Origin: Pseudeuparius sepicola
Taxonomy: Eukaryota > Arthropoda > Insecta > Coleoptera > Anthribidae
DNA: 64,000 nucleotides
Direction of reading: 5' to 3'
NCBI GenBank assembly: GCA_963920635.1
Contig: OY987301.1
Span: 42,693,820 to 42,757,819, forward strand
In this document: one piece after another, positions 1 through 11,811 of the stretch
How the letters are laid out: every line of letters starts with the position of its first letter
How positions within the stretch are numbered: position 1 is the stretch's first letter
The notes under the pieces: model-generated
Database searches by the model: none
What the model was told of the DNA's origin: nothing
What the model saw: the letters and a program-made list of their open reading frames with translations, nothing else
Translations under genes and position numbers: made by a program

Positions 1-572
1 GTTCAATGACGTTCCGCGATTGGTCGGTAGACTATAAAATTTCACACGACTCGGCACCAGGGACGTACTTGATCGCAAAAGTGTAGTTATGCGGTATTAT
101 CTTGTTGTTTTCAGATATTTGCCACAAATAATTTTATCGATGTTTTGAACCATTTTAATGAAGCCAATAATTCTTTTCCGAAATATTTTGATATAAACAA
201 TTGTAAAACTAAAATTAAATACAGGTTCTGCCTCAGTGCGGCCCTGGCGAATATTTCAAGTCACGTGCTCTTGTTTACGCCAGGCGTAAGAGTTGCTCGA
301 TTTAAGTATGGGAAGCGTCCGAGCGGGATATCTAATAACAGGCATCCATCGGAATCGTCCTTCTTGCATCTGTGATATTCTTACATCATCCTGTTTGTGA
401 ACATTCGTCCACCATTGTGGTAATAGCAATAAGCGACCGCGGCAACAATCGGCTACCTATAATAGGAACTGAGAATATGCCACGTGTCCTTGCTGAAAAA
501 CATCGTTGATGGCCAACAGCACTGAGCAAAATGTAGATTCACAATATTGCTATCGACTTCTGCAAAAAATAC
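1..572. other. No recognisable gene
   Basis: Short open frames occur on both strands but none shows a domain, a codon pattern or a repeat that I recognise. I see no RNA gene or element end before the hAT target duplication. Confidence 0.5.
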
Positions 573-1063
573 CTTGAACGCAGGGCCGTGCATAGGGGGG
601 TGCGGTCGGTATAAATTACCGGGGCCCGTGCCCCGTAGGGGCCCGGCGCGTTGTTGGCAATGTCGGCGAGGCATTGACGGGGTTGTATGTAATAATATGT
701 AATATGTAACATGTAAAAAATACCTCTCGCGCTCTTTCCCAATGTCATTATTTCTCTCAGGATTTTTTTGCACTATTCCAGTGACAGTTGCACAAGGAAA
801 AAGGTCATTTAGTACCTTAGCTTGAATAAAAAAAATTCCTAGGTCTACTATGTACCCAGAACGGTTAACAAGTCTAGGAACTCTCGCATTAGAATATTCT
901 TTAGCTCGAAAAAGTAATTTTGACCAAATCATACACAACTTTGCCAATATGAAGGCTCCAAAGTCGACCTACTCTAAATCATAGCCGAACGAGTAACCTA
1001 ACCTATCTAAACACTGTCTTAATATGTAATGTAAATTTTGTGTTTGTGTTGCTTATACAACGC

Positions 1064-1088
1064 GTTTCGGCATGTTTGCCATCATCAG
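1064..1088 (-). ncRNA. Hammerhead-like core (probably degenerate)
   Basis: On the minus strand CTGATGA is followed by T, GGCA, a 4-base loop, TGCC and then GAAAC. This is the order of a hammerhead core: CUGANGA, stem II, GAAA. Stem II has four pairs plus one unpaired base. I could not fold a good stem I from the flanks (the first pair would be C against U), so catalysis is doubtful. It lies inside the hAT-like element, with no Penelope-like coding sequence nearby. Confidence 0.3.
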
Positions 1089-1754
1089 GTATATAAAAGT
1101 TGTAAATATATATAAATGTCATTTATTTTGTAGGGCGAGATTTATACAAAAAGTGACATTTAAAAACATATTTGTTTTCTAATATATCTCAAAATGATGT
1201 ACATCAATAAACAATTTAAAATTCTTTTTTTGAAAACACGATTATTTTTATATATGATAAAAGTTATTAAAAATATATCTGTGCATTGTGTTTTGTGTAG
1301 GTGGTAGTGAAGGAGTGACTCCTTCAACAAAAATTAATATATAACTTTTGGTCGAATCCCAGGATTATTTATTTACAAAACAAGAACGACCAGGAAAAAT
1401 TTTTCTTTTTTAATTAAAAAAAATATATATTATGTAATGTGAGTAGAACGTAAATATTTGAATGAGACCAAAGTTTATTTAATTAATTTTTATTTTTTTA
1501 TGTTTTTTATTTTGTTGAGAGGCAGAAAAATCTACATTTGTTATATCAAATTTAAAATGTAAGTTACTTTTTTATTTCTTAAGTCGTTATGTTTTGTGTT
1601 CCTTATATTTGCAATAGAGGATAAAGACTGTTTGGTTATTTATTTTGTAGGTATACGTAATAAAAGTTCATATTTCCATATGGTTCCTTTGTTTTTGTAA
1701 CACTTTTTGCTTGACGTATTTTTGAAAATGTCAACTTTGTATGTATACAATGTA

Positions 1755-2073
1755 CAGGGTGTCTAGATTTGGTTGTAAATGCGGGGTATCTCGGTTATTT
1801 TTAGAGATAGGGAGTTGCGGTTTTCGCGAACCGTTGCGACTTTTATGTGAAACGAAAGATACCGTAAACAGATTTTTCATAGCCACCTTCGTTGTTAAGA
1901 TACAGGGCGAAATTTAAAATTTGCGCTGTGTCTTATAGACATTTGCAGTTAGAATTCAGTGCCGCATTCAGTTTTTTACTAAAATTGATAGTGTTCGATA
2001 TATGGACCAAAGTTAGGTTTTTTAAATGGAAATGGAAAACCTAAGTTTGGTACAACCAAATCTGGACACCCTG
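1755..2073. mobile_element. TA-flanked miniature inverted-repeat element, 319 bp
   Basis: Its ends are inverted copies: cagggtgtctagatttggtt at 1755 and its near reverse complement up to 2073. TA lies immediately outside both (1753-1754 and 2074-2075), as expected for Tc1/mariner-type insertion. It has no coding capacity and is nested in the hAT-like element. Confidence 0.75.
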
Positions 2074-2215
2074 TACTTATTTGACACTATAAAAATGTTG
2101 AATCCTACATCGCTTTGTATGTAAAATAAATGTAATATGCACTTTGGCGGTAGAGGGGCCCGTCGAGATGGTAGTACCGGGGCCCATGCGAGCTCTGCAC
2201 GGCCCTGCTTGAACG

Positions 2216-5200
2216 TTAATTACCCAGTGCAACCTTGAATCAGCTATTACTCCCAAACTTTCTACCTTTCACACCAGAACAAGTTGTTTATTAAGCATGC
2301 GATATGTTCCTGTGTTTGAGTGTCCAATTTCTTCTTTTGTTATCACTTCGGATTTTGCGGAGTTGAACGAGAATCTTCTCACACCAACTCACTATTACCA
2401 AAGAAAATGGTAGTAGTACCATTTTCTTTGCTATTACCCAGGATCCCGGTGCACTAAGCCATATCAATAAGTAGCAGCACTAGTTGGCACACTTGCTAGC
2501 ACTAGTAGGCGCGTATGAGCAGTCCCATATTGGGACACGGGAATCTTCAGGATATGAAAAAATACTCACAGAGTTGTAATTGAGTTCAAAGTTTGCTTTT
2601 GGGGAAACTCCACAAATAGGCTATGAAAATAGATCTAAAACATACCAATGTACGCAGTCCTGGTCCTGGTTTAAGTACCTACATATACCGGAACGAAACG
2701 TTACCAGACACACAGAGAAGGAACGTAGCATGCATTGGAGCAAGATGTTATGCTCACGTTATACTCGTAGACACTGCTGTGACCCGATATTGCTATAATT
2801 ATATTTAATATTATACTTCCAGGCATCACTATTCAGTCAACTGGTCGTATTTGTTTCTCCATTAATTGTGGGCCCCCTTGCCTGTATTCTATTTTGTCGA
2901 TCTCAATTAGTTAACCCTTCCTATATCTAACATATACAGTGACCGGCAGAATGTACGCAAAAAATTGTTTTTTTTTTATTATATTTGGCAATCATCCGTA
3001 CGGTGCAAAGTCAACCAAATCAAAAAGATAGCCATGATTTGGGAAGCAACGAATGGAAGTCCAGGCAGGAGCCAACAGCACATTTGCAAATTCAGTCAGC
3101 ACATCCCCTGGATTTGGGGCTTGTACTAACGTCGCCACGGAGGCCGCTAAAACAACCTACGTGGAAATTTCCACAACCCTAGATATGACCAATTTGCATC
3201 GGAATCTGTCAACGTCGCAGTGAAGTACCTTCCCCCTACCCCCTACCCTCCGTATAAGCCCCGGTCGGCTAGGTGATACCGTGGTGCAAAAATCACATCT
3301 AATATTGATCGACACCTCGAAAATATCTACTCTTTCCATATAAATATAATGTATTCTGTCGAGGACCCATTTGAACCCACCATCTAATAACATTAGTATT
3401 TAGGATGCAGCCGTCTTCACCGCTAAGGTGGTGTGGCCGAATCTCGAACTCTATAGGGAATCTTCCGGCCGGTAAGTAAGATCGTAGGCATTGGGCCTGG
3501 ACAGCTTGCACGACGCGTATGCGTCGGCCAGTTAAGGATCGGCTGTCTTCACACCGGTGCTGCGTTTTACGCATGTCCTGAAACCAAAATAGGGCCCGAA
3601 AAACGTCATGCAGATATCGCGGTTTGCGAGGAGTAAAAAACTTAACGCGGCACGAGAGTAAAGTGTCCTTCTTTTGCATCGTAGAGAAAAATGGCATAAG
3701 AGAAAGTTGTTTGTATTGAAAAAGTATACATAAATACAAAATTATGGCCTTCCATTCATCGCGTTTTAACAATTATTCAACCTTTTCGTGCTAATTAAGG
3801 TCCTGGCGTCGATACTGACTGTGACTATTTAATTGGGAATATGAAAAAACCTTAAATTAAATCATTTTTAAGTGGTTTGTAAGCATTGTAAGCTACTTTG
3901 AATGTTTCAGCAAAAAGGAAAAACGTAAATTCACACACGGCGGTTTTCAATACGATTTTGACTATTTGATGTATTTGACTAAATACTTTGTACTTTTTAA
4001 TTTATATATAATTAAGCTCGTAATTAAGTATCGAAAATTAAACCTTTTTTCAACTCCCGACCGCTGGCCTATAGGATTTCGCGTCAAAATGTCCCGGCGT
4101 CCAAATGGCCTCGTGTCAAACTAATTGGCGTCAAACAGTCCGGCAAACGAGCTGCGTCAAAACTTCCTACACCGATCGCCTCCATCAATCTGAGCTGAGA
4201 TATATAGCGGTCGATCTGGCCGACACCTTTTTACCTGTCTGTCTACGAGCCGATTCGATTTTGGTATGTTCAACCTGGAACTACAATATATTAAAGACCC
4301 GAGCATGACGTCATATTTCATTGTTATTTGGGGACTGGCTTTATTACCATTACCTTTATATTATTTATTTATTATTTATATTACCTTTTTACGGTCCTAT
4401 GCGTAGACCATTATGTGAATAATTATAGAAGAATAAACACCATTTTGGAATTAAGGGGTGATCTGTTCAACCAGTTGAAGAAGCTAGAATTCTGGATATT
4501 ATATTTTGGAAGAGTATTTCGTAACCTATGCAAGAATGAAAATAGAAAATGTTGTTTATAGCCCCAAAGCGAACCAATATGGTCCACTCTATAAAAAGAA
4601 ACTGAAAAATGTGTTCTATACTTACACTATATACTTACACTACAACTAGTCATGGATTTAATTTCAAACCAAAAGGTACCAATAAAAATACTCTTGCTTG
4701 CCTTTTAGACTCGCTTTTCTTAATGAAATCTATAAATGTATGCCATGTAAGCTTGTCATGTTAAAGGAACATAACAAACAAGCATTTTATTTCATTGTTG
4801 ATGTTAAATTCGTTGTACCACTCATTAGCATGGTTTTATTTTATATAAAAAATTCTGCAACAATGGTATTTTTTACTTTAATCTACCCAGTCGGTTTTTT
4901 TTTCGTCGTGAGGTGCCAGTGGCGATCGCTTGAAACAGCGCTATGCACAGGTCTTTAATATAGTGTTGGTCCAGGTTCAACCAGAGCCACCAATATCGTC
5001 GTGACTCTGATTCGACCTGCAACCTGGAAGTCGACAGCAGCAGCACGACGACAGATCGACGCTGTCATCTGATACCTCATGCATGCAGCATGTATATACG
5101 AACGTGCATGACCTAGGCCCACGTGACACACAACACACGACGCCAGTGGATGGCCGGTTAATTCGATAATGATTCCCGCTTCGTGTAGTGTACTCTGTGG

Positions 5201-5231
5201 ATGGAAAACGGTCGAATATATGGAGATATTA
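2216..5231. other. About 3 kb without recognisable gene or element
   Basis: Open frames at 2580-2798, 3299-3772 (minus) and 4105-4308 have no motif I recognise and no clear start context. The sequence agtgttggtccagg at about 4968 recurs near 58,575, so part of the stretch is probably old repeat. I see no inverted ends or target duplications. Confidence 0.45.
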
Positions 5232-6915
5232 TATATGGGAGATGATATAGGGTGTATAAAGGAATAAATTGGCCCATTTAGCGACTCTTTGCAAATACGA
5301 TGCTAGGCGTCGCGACGCCAAGAAATATTTTTTCCCATCAACATACCACTTTTGTTAGATCATTCAAAAGCCCCAATTTTTCTCAATATTTTTTATTAGT
5401 GCCATTTTTCTTTATTCTCTTCCGTTAAAAAGTTATATATTCTTCAAAAACGCATTAAAATATTAATTTTTGTTATCGCAAAATGACGTAGCATTTTCAA
5501 TGATTTTATTTTTGGGGATATTCCTCCTACCCTTTATTTGTTTGAAAGATCTTCAATCCGCGTCTTTTTTTTTTCTTTCCGTTGTCAACATGCAAATCCA
5601 GGACTGGCGAAAATCGGACACCACACAGAAAGTTCTGTTCTACAGAGAGCCAGAATTTAGCAAAATAGAAATTTTAAAGGAATCTGGCGGGTCAAGAGTC
5701 AAGTCTGCCATGGGGGCCAAAATTTAGCAAAATAGAAATTTAAAAGGAATTTGGTGGGTCAAGAGTCAAGTATGCCAACAGTCAAAACAGTTGAATAGGC
5801 AACACGACCAGACAGGGTATTGGTATGCAAAGATCCAATAACAAATATACAACCTGTATTTTCTCTGTGCCAACTCAAGTGCTATTTTTTTAAACTTTAC
5901 CTATACCCATTGAGAGCGATAAAAATCGATTAGGTGTATCAAAATCGCTGCAGAAATTATAAACGAACTACGTCTAAAATTTACCGAAGCCTGACAATCA
6001 GTAAGTCATTGTGCCACAACAGAAACCCATAGAAAAATGTATAATTTTATTAGAGGATAGCTTGGTCGTGAAAAGTCCAATAATTTAAATCTTTTTTTAC
6101 TTGTTGGATGATACTTTGTAAAAAATTGATTATTTCCATTTTTAATACATTTCCAATAATTTATAATAATTCCAGCCAGGGTGCATTTGACCAGTATAAA
6201 TTTTTTAAAAATTCAACACTTTGAGGTGACACAGAGAAAAACAACCTTTATATTTGTTATTGGATCTTTGCACATCAATAGATACCTTGTATAGTCCTGT
6301 TGACCATTCAACTGTTTTGAGGTAATTCCATGGTATACTTGACTTTTGATTCGCCAGATGCCTTTAAAATCCATATTTTGCTAAATTTTGGTACTATGTA
6401 GAATAGAACTCCCTGTATACTTTTTGTTCTAATTTGGTATAATATGCTGGTTCTGTGGTGTCCTGATTAACACTGCTGTGTCAGATTTTCAACAAAAAAA
6501 AAACGCTAAACGCATTTAGTGAAAATTGAGGGTATAAAAAATTGTAGTCAGTTCTGGATTTGTATGTTGACAACGGTAAGACGGTCAAAAGACGCGGTTT
6601 GAAGATCTTTCAAACAAATAAAGGGCCGGGGAATATCCCCAAAAATAAAATCATTGAAAACGCTACGTCATTTGCGATAACAAAAATTAATATTTTAATG
6701 CGTTTTTGATGAATAACTTTTTAACGGAAGAGAATAAAGAAAAATGGCGTTAATGAAAAATGATCAGAAAAATTAGGGCTTTCGAACAGTGTAACAAAAG
6801 TGGTATGTTGGTGGGAAAAAATATTTCTTAGCGTCGCGACGCCTAGCATCGTATTTGCAAAGTCACTAAATGGGCCAATTTCTTCCTTTATACACCCTAT
6901 ATCATCTCCCATATA
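5232..6915. repeat. Large fold-back element with arms of about 380 bp
   Basis: The left arm starts with tatgggagatgatatagggt near 5232. It returns in reverse complement as far as 6915 and includes a shared GCGTCGCGACGCC-like segment. The inner part (about 5640-5880 against 6230-6420) is also inverted, so most of the element can fold on itself. The inner arm is related to repeats at 34.1-35.2 kb and 57.4-57.9 kb. Apparent open frames at 5470-5727 and 6721-6912 are the two arms read in opposite directions and are not genes. Confidence 0.7.
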
Positions 6916-7330
6916 CAGGGTGAGTTTTTTCGATGCCCACTATGAGGATCTCTGAAACTAACAGAGCTAGAACAAAGGTTAAATGGGGAAAGAATTGCAG
7001 TTTTGAATGCTCAATCTAATGCCCCTTTTGGATTTTTAAAAAAGTTCATGGTTCACTAGATATTTTGAAAAGAGTGATTTTTGCTATTTCATCAGATCTC
7101 TGTAGCTCCCTTATTTCTGATTATACAGAAAAACTATAGAGACAAAAATTGCAGATAATTTTGACCTTAATAAGATAATCTCTTCCAATTTTTATGTTGT
7201 TTGTGATTTTTGAGATAATACATAAACTTGTGTTTTTTTAAATGTAAATCATAGTTGGCTGTGGCCTTATCAAATCGGCCATATTTTGAGCTTTCCAAAG
7301 ATATAATACTCGGCATAGTTATTATAAATA

Positions 7331-7652
7331 AATTAAAAGTAAAAAAATATTTTTAAAAAAAGCTTTTATTTAAATGCGCTAAAAAGAATAAAATAATCTT
7401 TTCTTTTAAAACTTTTACTATCAACTTATAACGTCATTCCACAATTTATATGATATAAAAGCTTGTCGCGAGATTTAAGTAGTGGTATTTACTTAGTTTG
7501 AAAACTTAAATCTCGCGACAAGCTTTTATATCATATAAATTGTGGAATGACGTTATAAGTTGATAGTAAAAGTTTTAAAAGAAAAGATTATTTTATTCTT
7601 TTTAGCGCATTTAAATAAAAGCTTTTTTTAAAAATATTTTTTTACTTTTAAT
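7331..7652. repeat. Palindrome with two 149-bp arms and a 24-bp spacer
   Basis: Positions 7331-7479 and 7504-7652 are almost perfect reverse complements of one another. They share the segments aattaaaagtaaaaaaatat and gcttgtcgcgagatttaag. Such fidelity over 149 bp means a recent duplication or gene conversion between the arms. Confidence 0.85.
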
Positions 7653-7664
7653 TTATTTTGTAAT

Positions 7665-8085
7665 TTTTAGTTTGGCCAGGTGTCTGAGTCTATTCATCTC
7701 AGTTAACGCATCATTGTTGCAAGGTCGTTTGCCGGTTAGTTTAGAACAGTCTAGCTCTTCAATGAGGAGACCTTCTAATGACCATCTTGGGTGTTCCGCC
7801 ATGTTGGATTTAGAATGACGTCACACATATAATCATGCATTGTCATCCAAATTAAACGTGTGTACAAAATTTCAGCTCGATCGGTTGAAATTTAACTAGT
7901 CCGCCATCTTGAGTGTTCCGCCATGTTGGATTTAGAATGACGTCACACATATAATCATGCATTGTCATCCAAATTAAACGTGTGTACAAAGTTTCAGCTC
8001 GATCGGTTGAAGATATCTGCTTCAAAATTGAGTTGCAAGATTCCACCCGAACAAATTACATACATACATACATACATACATTGCA
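7665..8085 (+). mobile_element. Non-LTR/SINE-like 3' tail with tandem duplication and (ACAT)n
   Basis: The segment contains ttcagctcgatcggttgaa twice and ends in a run of about six tacatacata-type units at 8057-8080. Low-complexity tetranucleotide tails after a conserved 3' segment are typical of RTE-type non-LTR elements and their SINEs. No reverse transcriptase is present. The assignment rests on the tail alone and is tentative. Confidence 0.4.
7782..8025. repeat. 122-bp tandem duplication, two copies
   Basis: Copy 1 is 7782-7903 and copy 2 is 7904-8025. Both run from ccatcttg through tgttccgccatgttgg to the Gatcggttgaa motif, with only a few differences. Confidence 0.85.
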
Positions 8086-9189
8086 AGTTAAATAAAAGCT
8101 TTTAAAAATAAAAGAGCTATGGCTAATTTTCTTTTTTTTTTAATTTTCACATAGTCAGCCATGGAATATTTTCATAATTATACGTTCTATTTTATAATTG
8201 GACATATTTCAAACTTTCTAATATTTTGTTTTTAGCTGATAACAAAATGTAACAAAACAAAACAAAAATTAAAAAACTCAAATTCAAATTATTATTATTT
8301 TGAAAGGTCACCTTTTAAAATAAAAAAGGTGTTCAAATAATCCACCCTTATTATTTATGCGAATATTGCATCTTTTTAAAACTGATTTTGTCGCCTTTCT
8401 TAGAGAGCGCTTGTCAATACTGGCAATTGCTTCTAAAACAGCTGCTCTTAATTCAGCAATTGTCTCATACTTTATTTTGTACTGTTCCCCACAAAAAGAA
8501 ATCCAAAACAGACAAATCGGGGGATCGGGGCTGCCAGGAAATAGGTCTATTTCTCCCTATCCAACTATTTGGATAGAGCTGATCTAGGTAATTTCTTACG
8601 GGCAAATAATTATGTGGTGGAGCACCATCATGATAATTTTTGTTTTATTTTGTTACGTTTTGTTACCAGCTAAAAATAAAATATTTGAAAGTTTGAAGTA
8701 TGTCTTATTATAAAATATAACATAATTATGAAAATATTCCATGGCTGACTATGTGAAAATTTAAAAAAATCAGAAAATTAGTCATAGCTCTTTTATTTTT
8801 TATAATAACTATGCCGAGTGTTATATCTTTGGAAAGCTCAAACAATGGCCGATTTAATAAGGCAACAGCCAACTATGATTTACATTTAAAAAAACACAAG
8901 TTTATGTCATATCTCAAAAATCACAAATAACAAAAAAAAATGGATTAGATTATCCAATAGTCCAAAATTATCTACAATTTTTGTCTCCACAGTTTTTTTT
9001 GTATAATCAGAAATAACGGAGCTACAGAGATCTGATGAAATAGCAAAAAATCACTCTTTTCAAAATATCTAGTGAACCATGAACTTTTTTAAAAATCCAA
9101 AAGGGGCATTAGATTGAGCATTCAAAAGTGCAATTCTTCAACCGTTTTCCACCAACAGAGGCTGGGCGTCTAAAAATGATCACCCTGTA

Positions 9190-9728
9190 CAGTTGTTGCA
9201 TAATAAATGAACGGGCCGAAGAGGTTCTGTATTCGGTATGGTCAAAATTACGAAGGTCTACATACTCGCAATATTCATAAGTCAGTTATCCTGCCCATGA
9301 CTCACTCAAGAAATTCTGTTTTGTGTGTTTCTAATGGAAAATAGAATCACAAATCTACCATTTCCTAGTTCAAACAAACCTACAAAGAATAAACAGATGT
9401 AGGTAATGTTAATGTTGTTATTGCAACATTTTTATCGACTCAATGAAATTCATTTTCGACTGCCGAAGAATTTTTTTTAATGCGACCTGTCAACTACGGA
9501 TGTTTTGGGCAATTTCTTCAACCAAACGTGACTAACAGAAAATTGTGCTTATGACTTCCACTCTATGGATGTATTCCTAAAGAAATTACAGGATTCATAA
9601 GGATCTAAAAATACGAAGAAGCTTTTATTTCCAGGCTGCGAGTTAGTAAAAATATTAGTAATATAAAATTATAATCAATATTTAATAAGCTATGGCCCGG
9701 CTCTGCAGCTAGATAGACAAATGGCCGA
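9190..9728. other. No recognisable feature
   Basis: AT-rich sequence between two fold-back elements. I see no coding frame of note, no repeats shared with the rest of the window, and no structured RNA. Confidence 0.45.
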
Positions 9729-9730
9729 TA

Positions 9731-10718
9731 CGGGGTGGTCCAACATTTATGGATAAAACTTCAAGAAACTATAGAAAACGTCAAAATAAGTGGATCTTTT
9801 TCGTTTACGGTGCATCAAAATTCGATTTTTTTTTCAAGTTTTCTATAATTTCTAAGGAAGATAGTTGAAGCAAACGCATTTGGTACAGTTTAGACACGCA
9901 CTAAATACTATAAATTAAAAATAATTCTGACTGTTCCACCAGTGCCGGAGAGGTGGGGATCAACCATAATATTTTCTAATACAAAAATAATGGTTTTCCA
10001 CTGGAATACTACTCTTTTTTGGGCTTCACTTAATTTCCTAATCAATTCTGAGAAAAAACTTATCTAGACTTTTTTGTGCGTTTTAATTTTTTTTTTTAAT
10101 TTTTGTGGGTTTTAATTTTTTTAGCGGAAGGAAATCAAAGTAGGTCTAGGCTTTTGGAATTTTGCATAGCTGCTCATTTTTTAATTCTGAACAACTTTTC
10201 TTAATAACATTTAGCCGTAAAACTTACATAAAGGCCACTTTACTGGTGTGAAAAATTAGTTTTTTAATTCCAAAGACACATGATTTTCGAACCTAGAAAC
10301 TTTTTTTAGATTTTAGGACAAAATGTTACTAAGCAAAGTTGTTCAGAATTAAAAACTGAGTAGGCGTGCAAGATTTCAAAAGCCTAGACCTACTTTGATT
10401 TAGTGAAGGCAAAAAATACGGCGTACCATTTTTTTATTAAAAAATATAATGGTTGACCCCTCTCCGGCACTGGTGGAAGTAGACATTCCAATTTTTTTGA
10501 TTATAGCACTTAATATGTGTCTAAATTGTACCAAATATGTTTGCCTTAACTGTCTTCCTTTGGGAGAAACTAAAGAAAACTTGAAAAAAAATTGAACTTT
10601 GACGCTCTGTATAAAGAAAACCGTTAGGATTTTAATACATGTTTATATGAAAAAATCCACTTGTGTTGGCGTTTTCTGTAGATTCTTGAAGCCTATTCGT
10701 TAAAGTTGAACCACCCTG
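9731..10718. mobile_element. TA-flanked fold-back element, about 1 kb
   Basis: The left end cggggtggtccaacattt matches the reverse complement of the right end aaagttgaaccaccctg. TA is present outside at 9729-9730 and 10719-10720. Arms of about 300 bp share the segment around tccaccagtgccggagagg and its inverted copy near 10,460. There is no coding capacity. Confidence 0.7.
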
Positions 10719-11120
10719 TATAGGCGGATAGTCTCGTAATGTTGCAATTCGCTATACAAATTTTCCTTGAAAACGTAGCATGAAAGCGATGTGGAACCTC
10801 TTCACTGTCTAACTTCTAACTTGCAGAGCTAATGGATTTTCCCATACTGCTAGAAGCATAGGTAATTTGACAGTTTCAGTTATAAAAATTAAAACAGATT
10901 TCGTTCTCCAAAAACAATAGTTCATTCTCTGAGAAAGCGACTTTATATACAGTTTCATATTTTTCTTTTAATTCAACTTTAAATATAACTATGGAGTAGG
11001 TAGGTTGTGTGCGAGTTCTCTTCATGATAAATGATAACTATTGTTCAGTAACGAAAAATGATAATCAGTCACGAAATATAAGATGCAGAATGCAGCGATA
11101 ATAAAATATAACAAAAAAAA

Positions 11121-11191
11121 GTTGCGCTTTATGTGGGCTTGAACCAGCGACCTACGGTTTAGTAGTTGAATGCTTAAACATTGCGCCAAAC
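11121..11191 (-). other. tRNA-like (B-box) sequence in a repeat
   Basis: The minus strand reads TGGCGCAATG (A-box-like), then about 38 bases later GGTTCAAGCCC (B-box-like; consensus GGTTCGANTCC). It is preceded on the plus strand by gaatgcagcgataataaaa, which recurs at 41.1 kb beside another B-box-like sequence. I do not see a convincing acceptor stem, so this is better read as a tRNA-derived repeat head than a tRNA gene. Confidence 0.35.
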
Positions 11192-11194
11192 AGG

Positions 11195-11384
11195 TGTATT
11201 TTGTCTCCGGAAAGCGCATGGTGAGCCAAAAAATATCAGACGTGACAGCCGTGAGCAGTTTTTATTAATACGTCGGTCAACCCTAATAGCGTTGACTGAC
11301 GTATTAATAAAGACAAAGACTGCTCACGGCTGTCATGTTTGACAGTTCTCTGGCTCACCATGCGCTTCCCGGAGACAAAATACA
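11195..11384. repeat. Inverted-repeat element, about 190 bp
   Basis: tgtattttgtctccgg with agcgcatggtgagcca at the left returns inverted at the right, ending gacaaaataca. The centre is a second palindrome built on tattaatacgtcggtcaa. One arm also occurs at 16,953-16,992. Confidence 0.75.
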
Positions 11385-11505
11385 GTGCAAAATACATTGT
11401 TCACCATAGGCGCCATCTACTTTCCAGGACATGAAACTATAGCCGTGAGAAGTCTTATTAATACCTCGGTCAACGCTAATATAGTATAAAAAGAGTGATA
11501 GTCGA

Positions 11506-11550
11506 CCATATACAGAGCTGTTTCGGGATGGTAATCCCTCATCAGTATGG
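11506..11550 (-). ncRNA. Hammerhead ribozyme, type I (copy 1)
   Basis: Minus-strand reading: stem I CCATA, core CTGATGA, stem II GGGAT-TACC-ATCCC (five perfect pairs), core GAA, stem III ACAG-CT-CTGT, A as the residue at the cleavage site, and the stem I partner TATGG (five perfect pairs). All conserved core bases (CUGAUGA, GAAA, H before the cut) are present. The flanks add an outer stem I: GTGA and TCAC can pair beyond an internal loop. The very short stem III is what is known for hammerheads of Penelope-like elements and animal retrozymes. Cleavage is predicted after the A that complements position 11,511. Confidence 0.88.
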
Positions 11551-11811
11551 CTCACCCGACTAGCAAGTGGTGTAGACAAACGTGCCTAGACGATCGATTT
11601 ACTATATAAGGAATGAATCAATTACCGAAGCAATTAATTGATCATGGAGTATTATAATGATAGCACACTCGAAGGTGCGGGACAAAGCCACTGGTCTTGA
11701 TCGGCAAAGGCTCACGCCACAATTACCGAGACCCGCCATCTGCCGTCTCCACGGCGTCGGTTAACCAACCGAAAACATCGATAGATTAAAAAGAGTGATA
11801 ATCGACCATAT
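11511..11811 (-). mobile_element. Retrozyme-like unit delimited by two hammerhead ribozymes
   Basis: Two hammerheads on the same strand are spaced exactly 300 bp, cleavage site to cleavage site. About 28 bp beside each (aaaaagagtgata, then tcgaccatatacag) is also conserved, while the sequence between is unique and non-coding. A minus-strand transcript through both would cut itself into a linear RNA of about 300 nt with defined ends. Known animal retrozymes are non-coding, of a few hundred nucleotides, occur as tandem units with type I hammerheads, and are thought to be mobilised by Penelope-like elements. Only one full unit plus the second ribozyme is visible here. Confidence 0.6.

Larger units (their letters stand above)
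573..2215. mobile_element. Non-autonomous hAT-like element with 8-bp target duplication
   Basis: The element body is 581-2207. It starts with cagggccgtgca and ends with the reverse complement tgcacggccctg. The 8-bp direct repeat cttgaacg flanks it at 573-580 and 2208-2215. An 8-bp duplication and CAG..CTG-type ends are the hallmarks of the hAT superfamily. No transposase frame is present, so it would depend on a transposase supplied in trans. It contains a nested 319-bp TA-flanked element and a hammerhead-like core, described separately. Confidence 0.8.
6916..9187. mobile_element. TA-flanked fold-back element, about 2.3 kb
   Basis: The ends are cagggtga at 6916 and tcaccctg at 9187, each with TA outside (6914-6915 and 9188-9189). 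Long inverted arms follow: 6916-7330 continued at about 8095-8290, against about 8625-9187. The left arm is interrupted at 7331-8095 by a palindrome and a non-LTR-like tail. It abuts the previous fold-back element exactly at the TA, which suggests that it inserted at that element's end. No transposase is encoded. Confidence 0.7.

Noticed and set aside
145..375. 76-residue open frame near the left edge
   Set aside because: No domain, no promoter or splice context, and composition like its surroundings.
453..947. 164-residue minus-strand frame
   Set aside because: It crosses the border of the hAT-type element (581), so it is a chance frame.
3299..3772. 157-residue minus-strand frame
   Set aside because: No recognisable motif, and frames on the other strand are equally long.
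7080..7120. Plus-strand ttcatcagatc and its inverse near 9,030 as ribozyme cores
   Set aside because: There is no stem II or GAAAC. They are simply the two arms of the fold-back element.
7782..8080. CRISPR-like array
   Set aside because: Two 122-bp tandem copies and an (ACAT)n tail, with no spacer-repeat pattern, in a eukaryotic genome.
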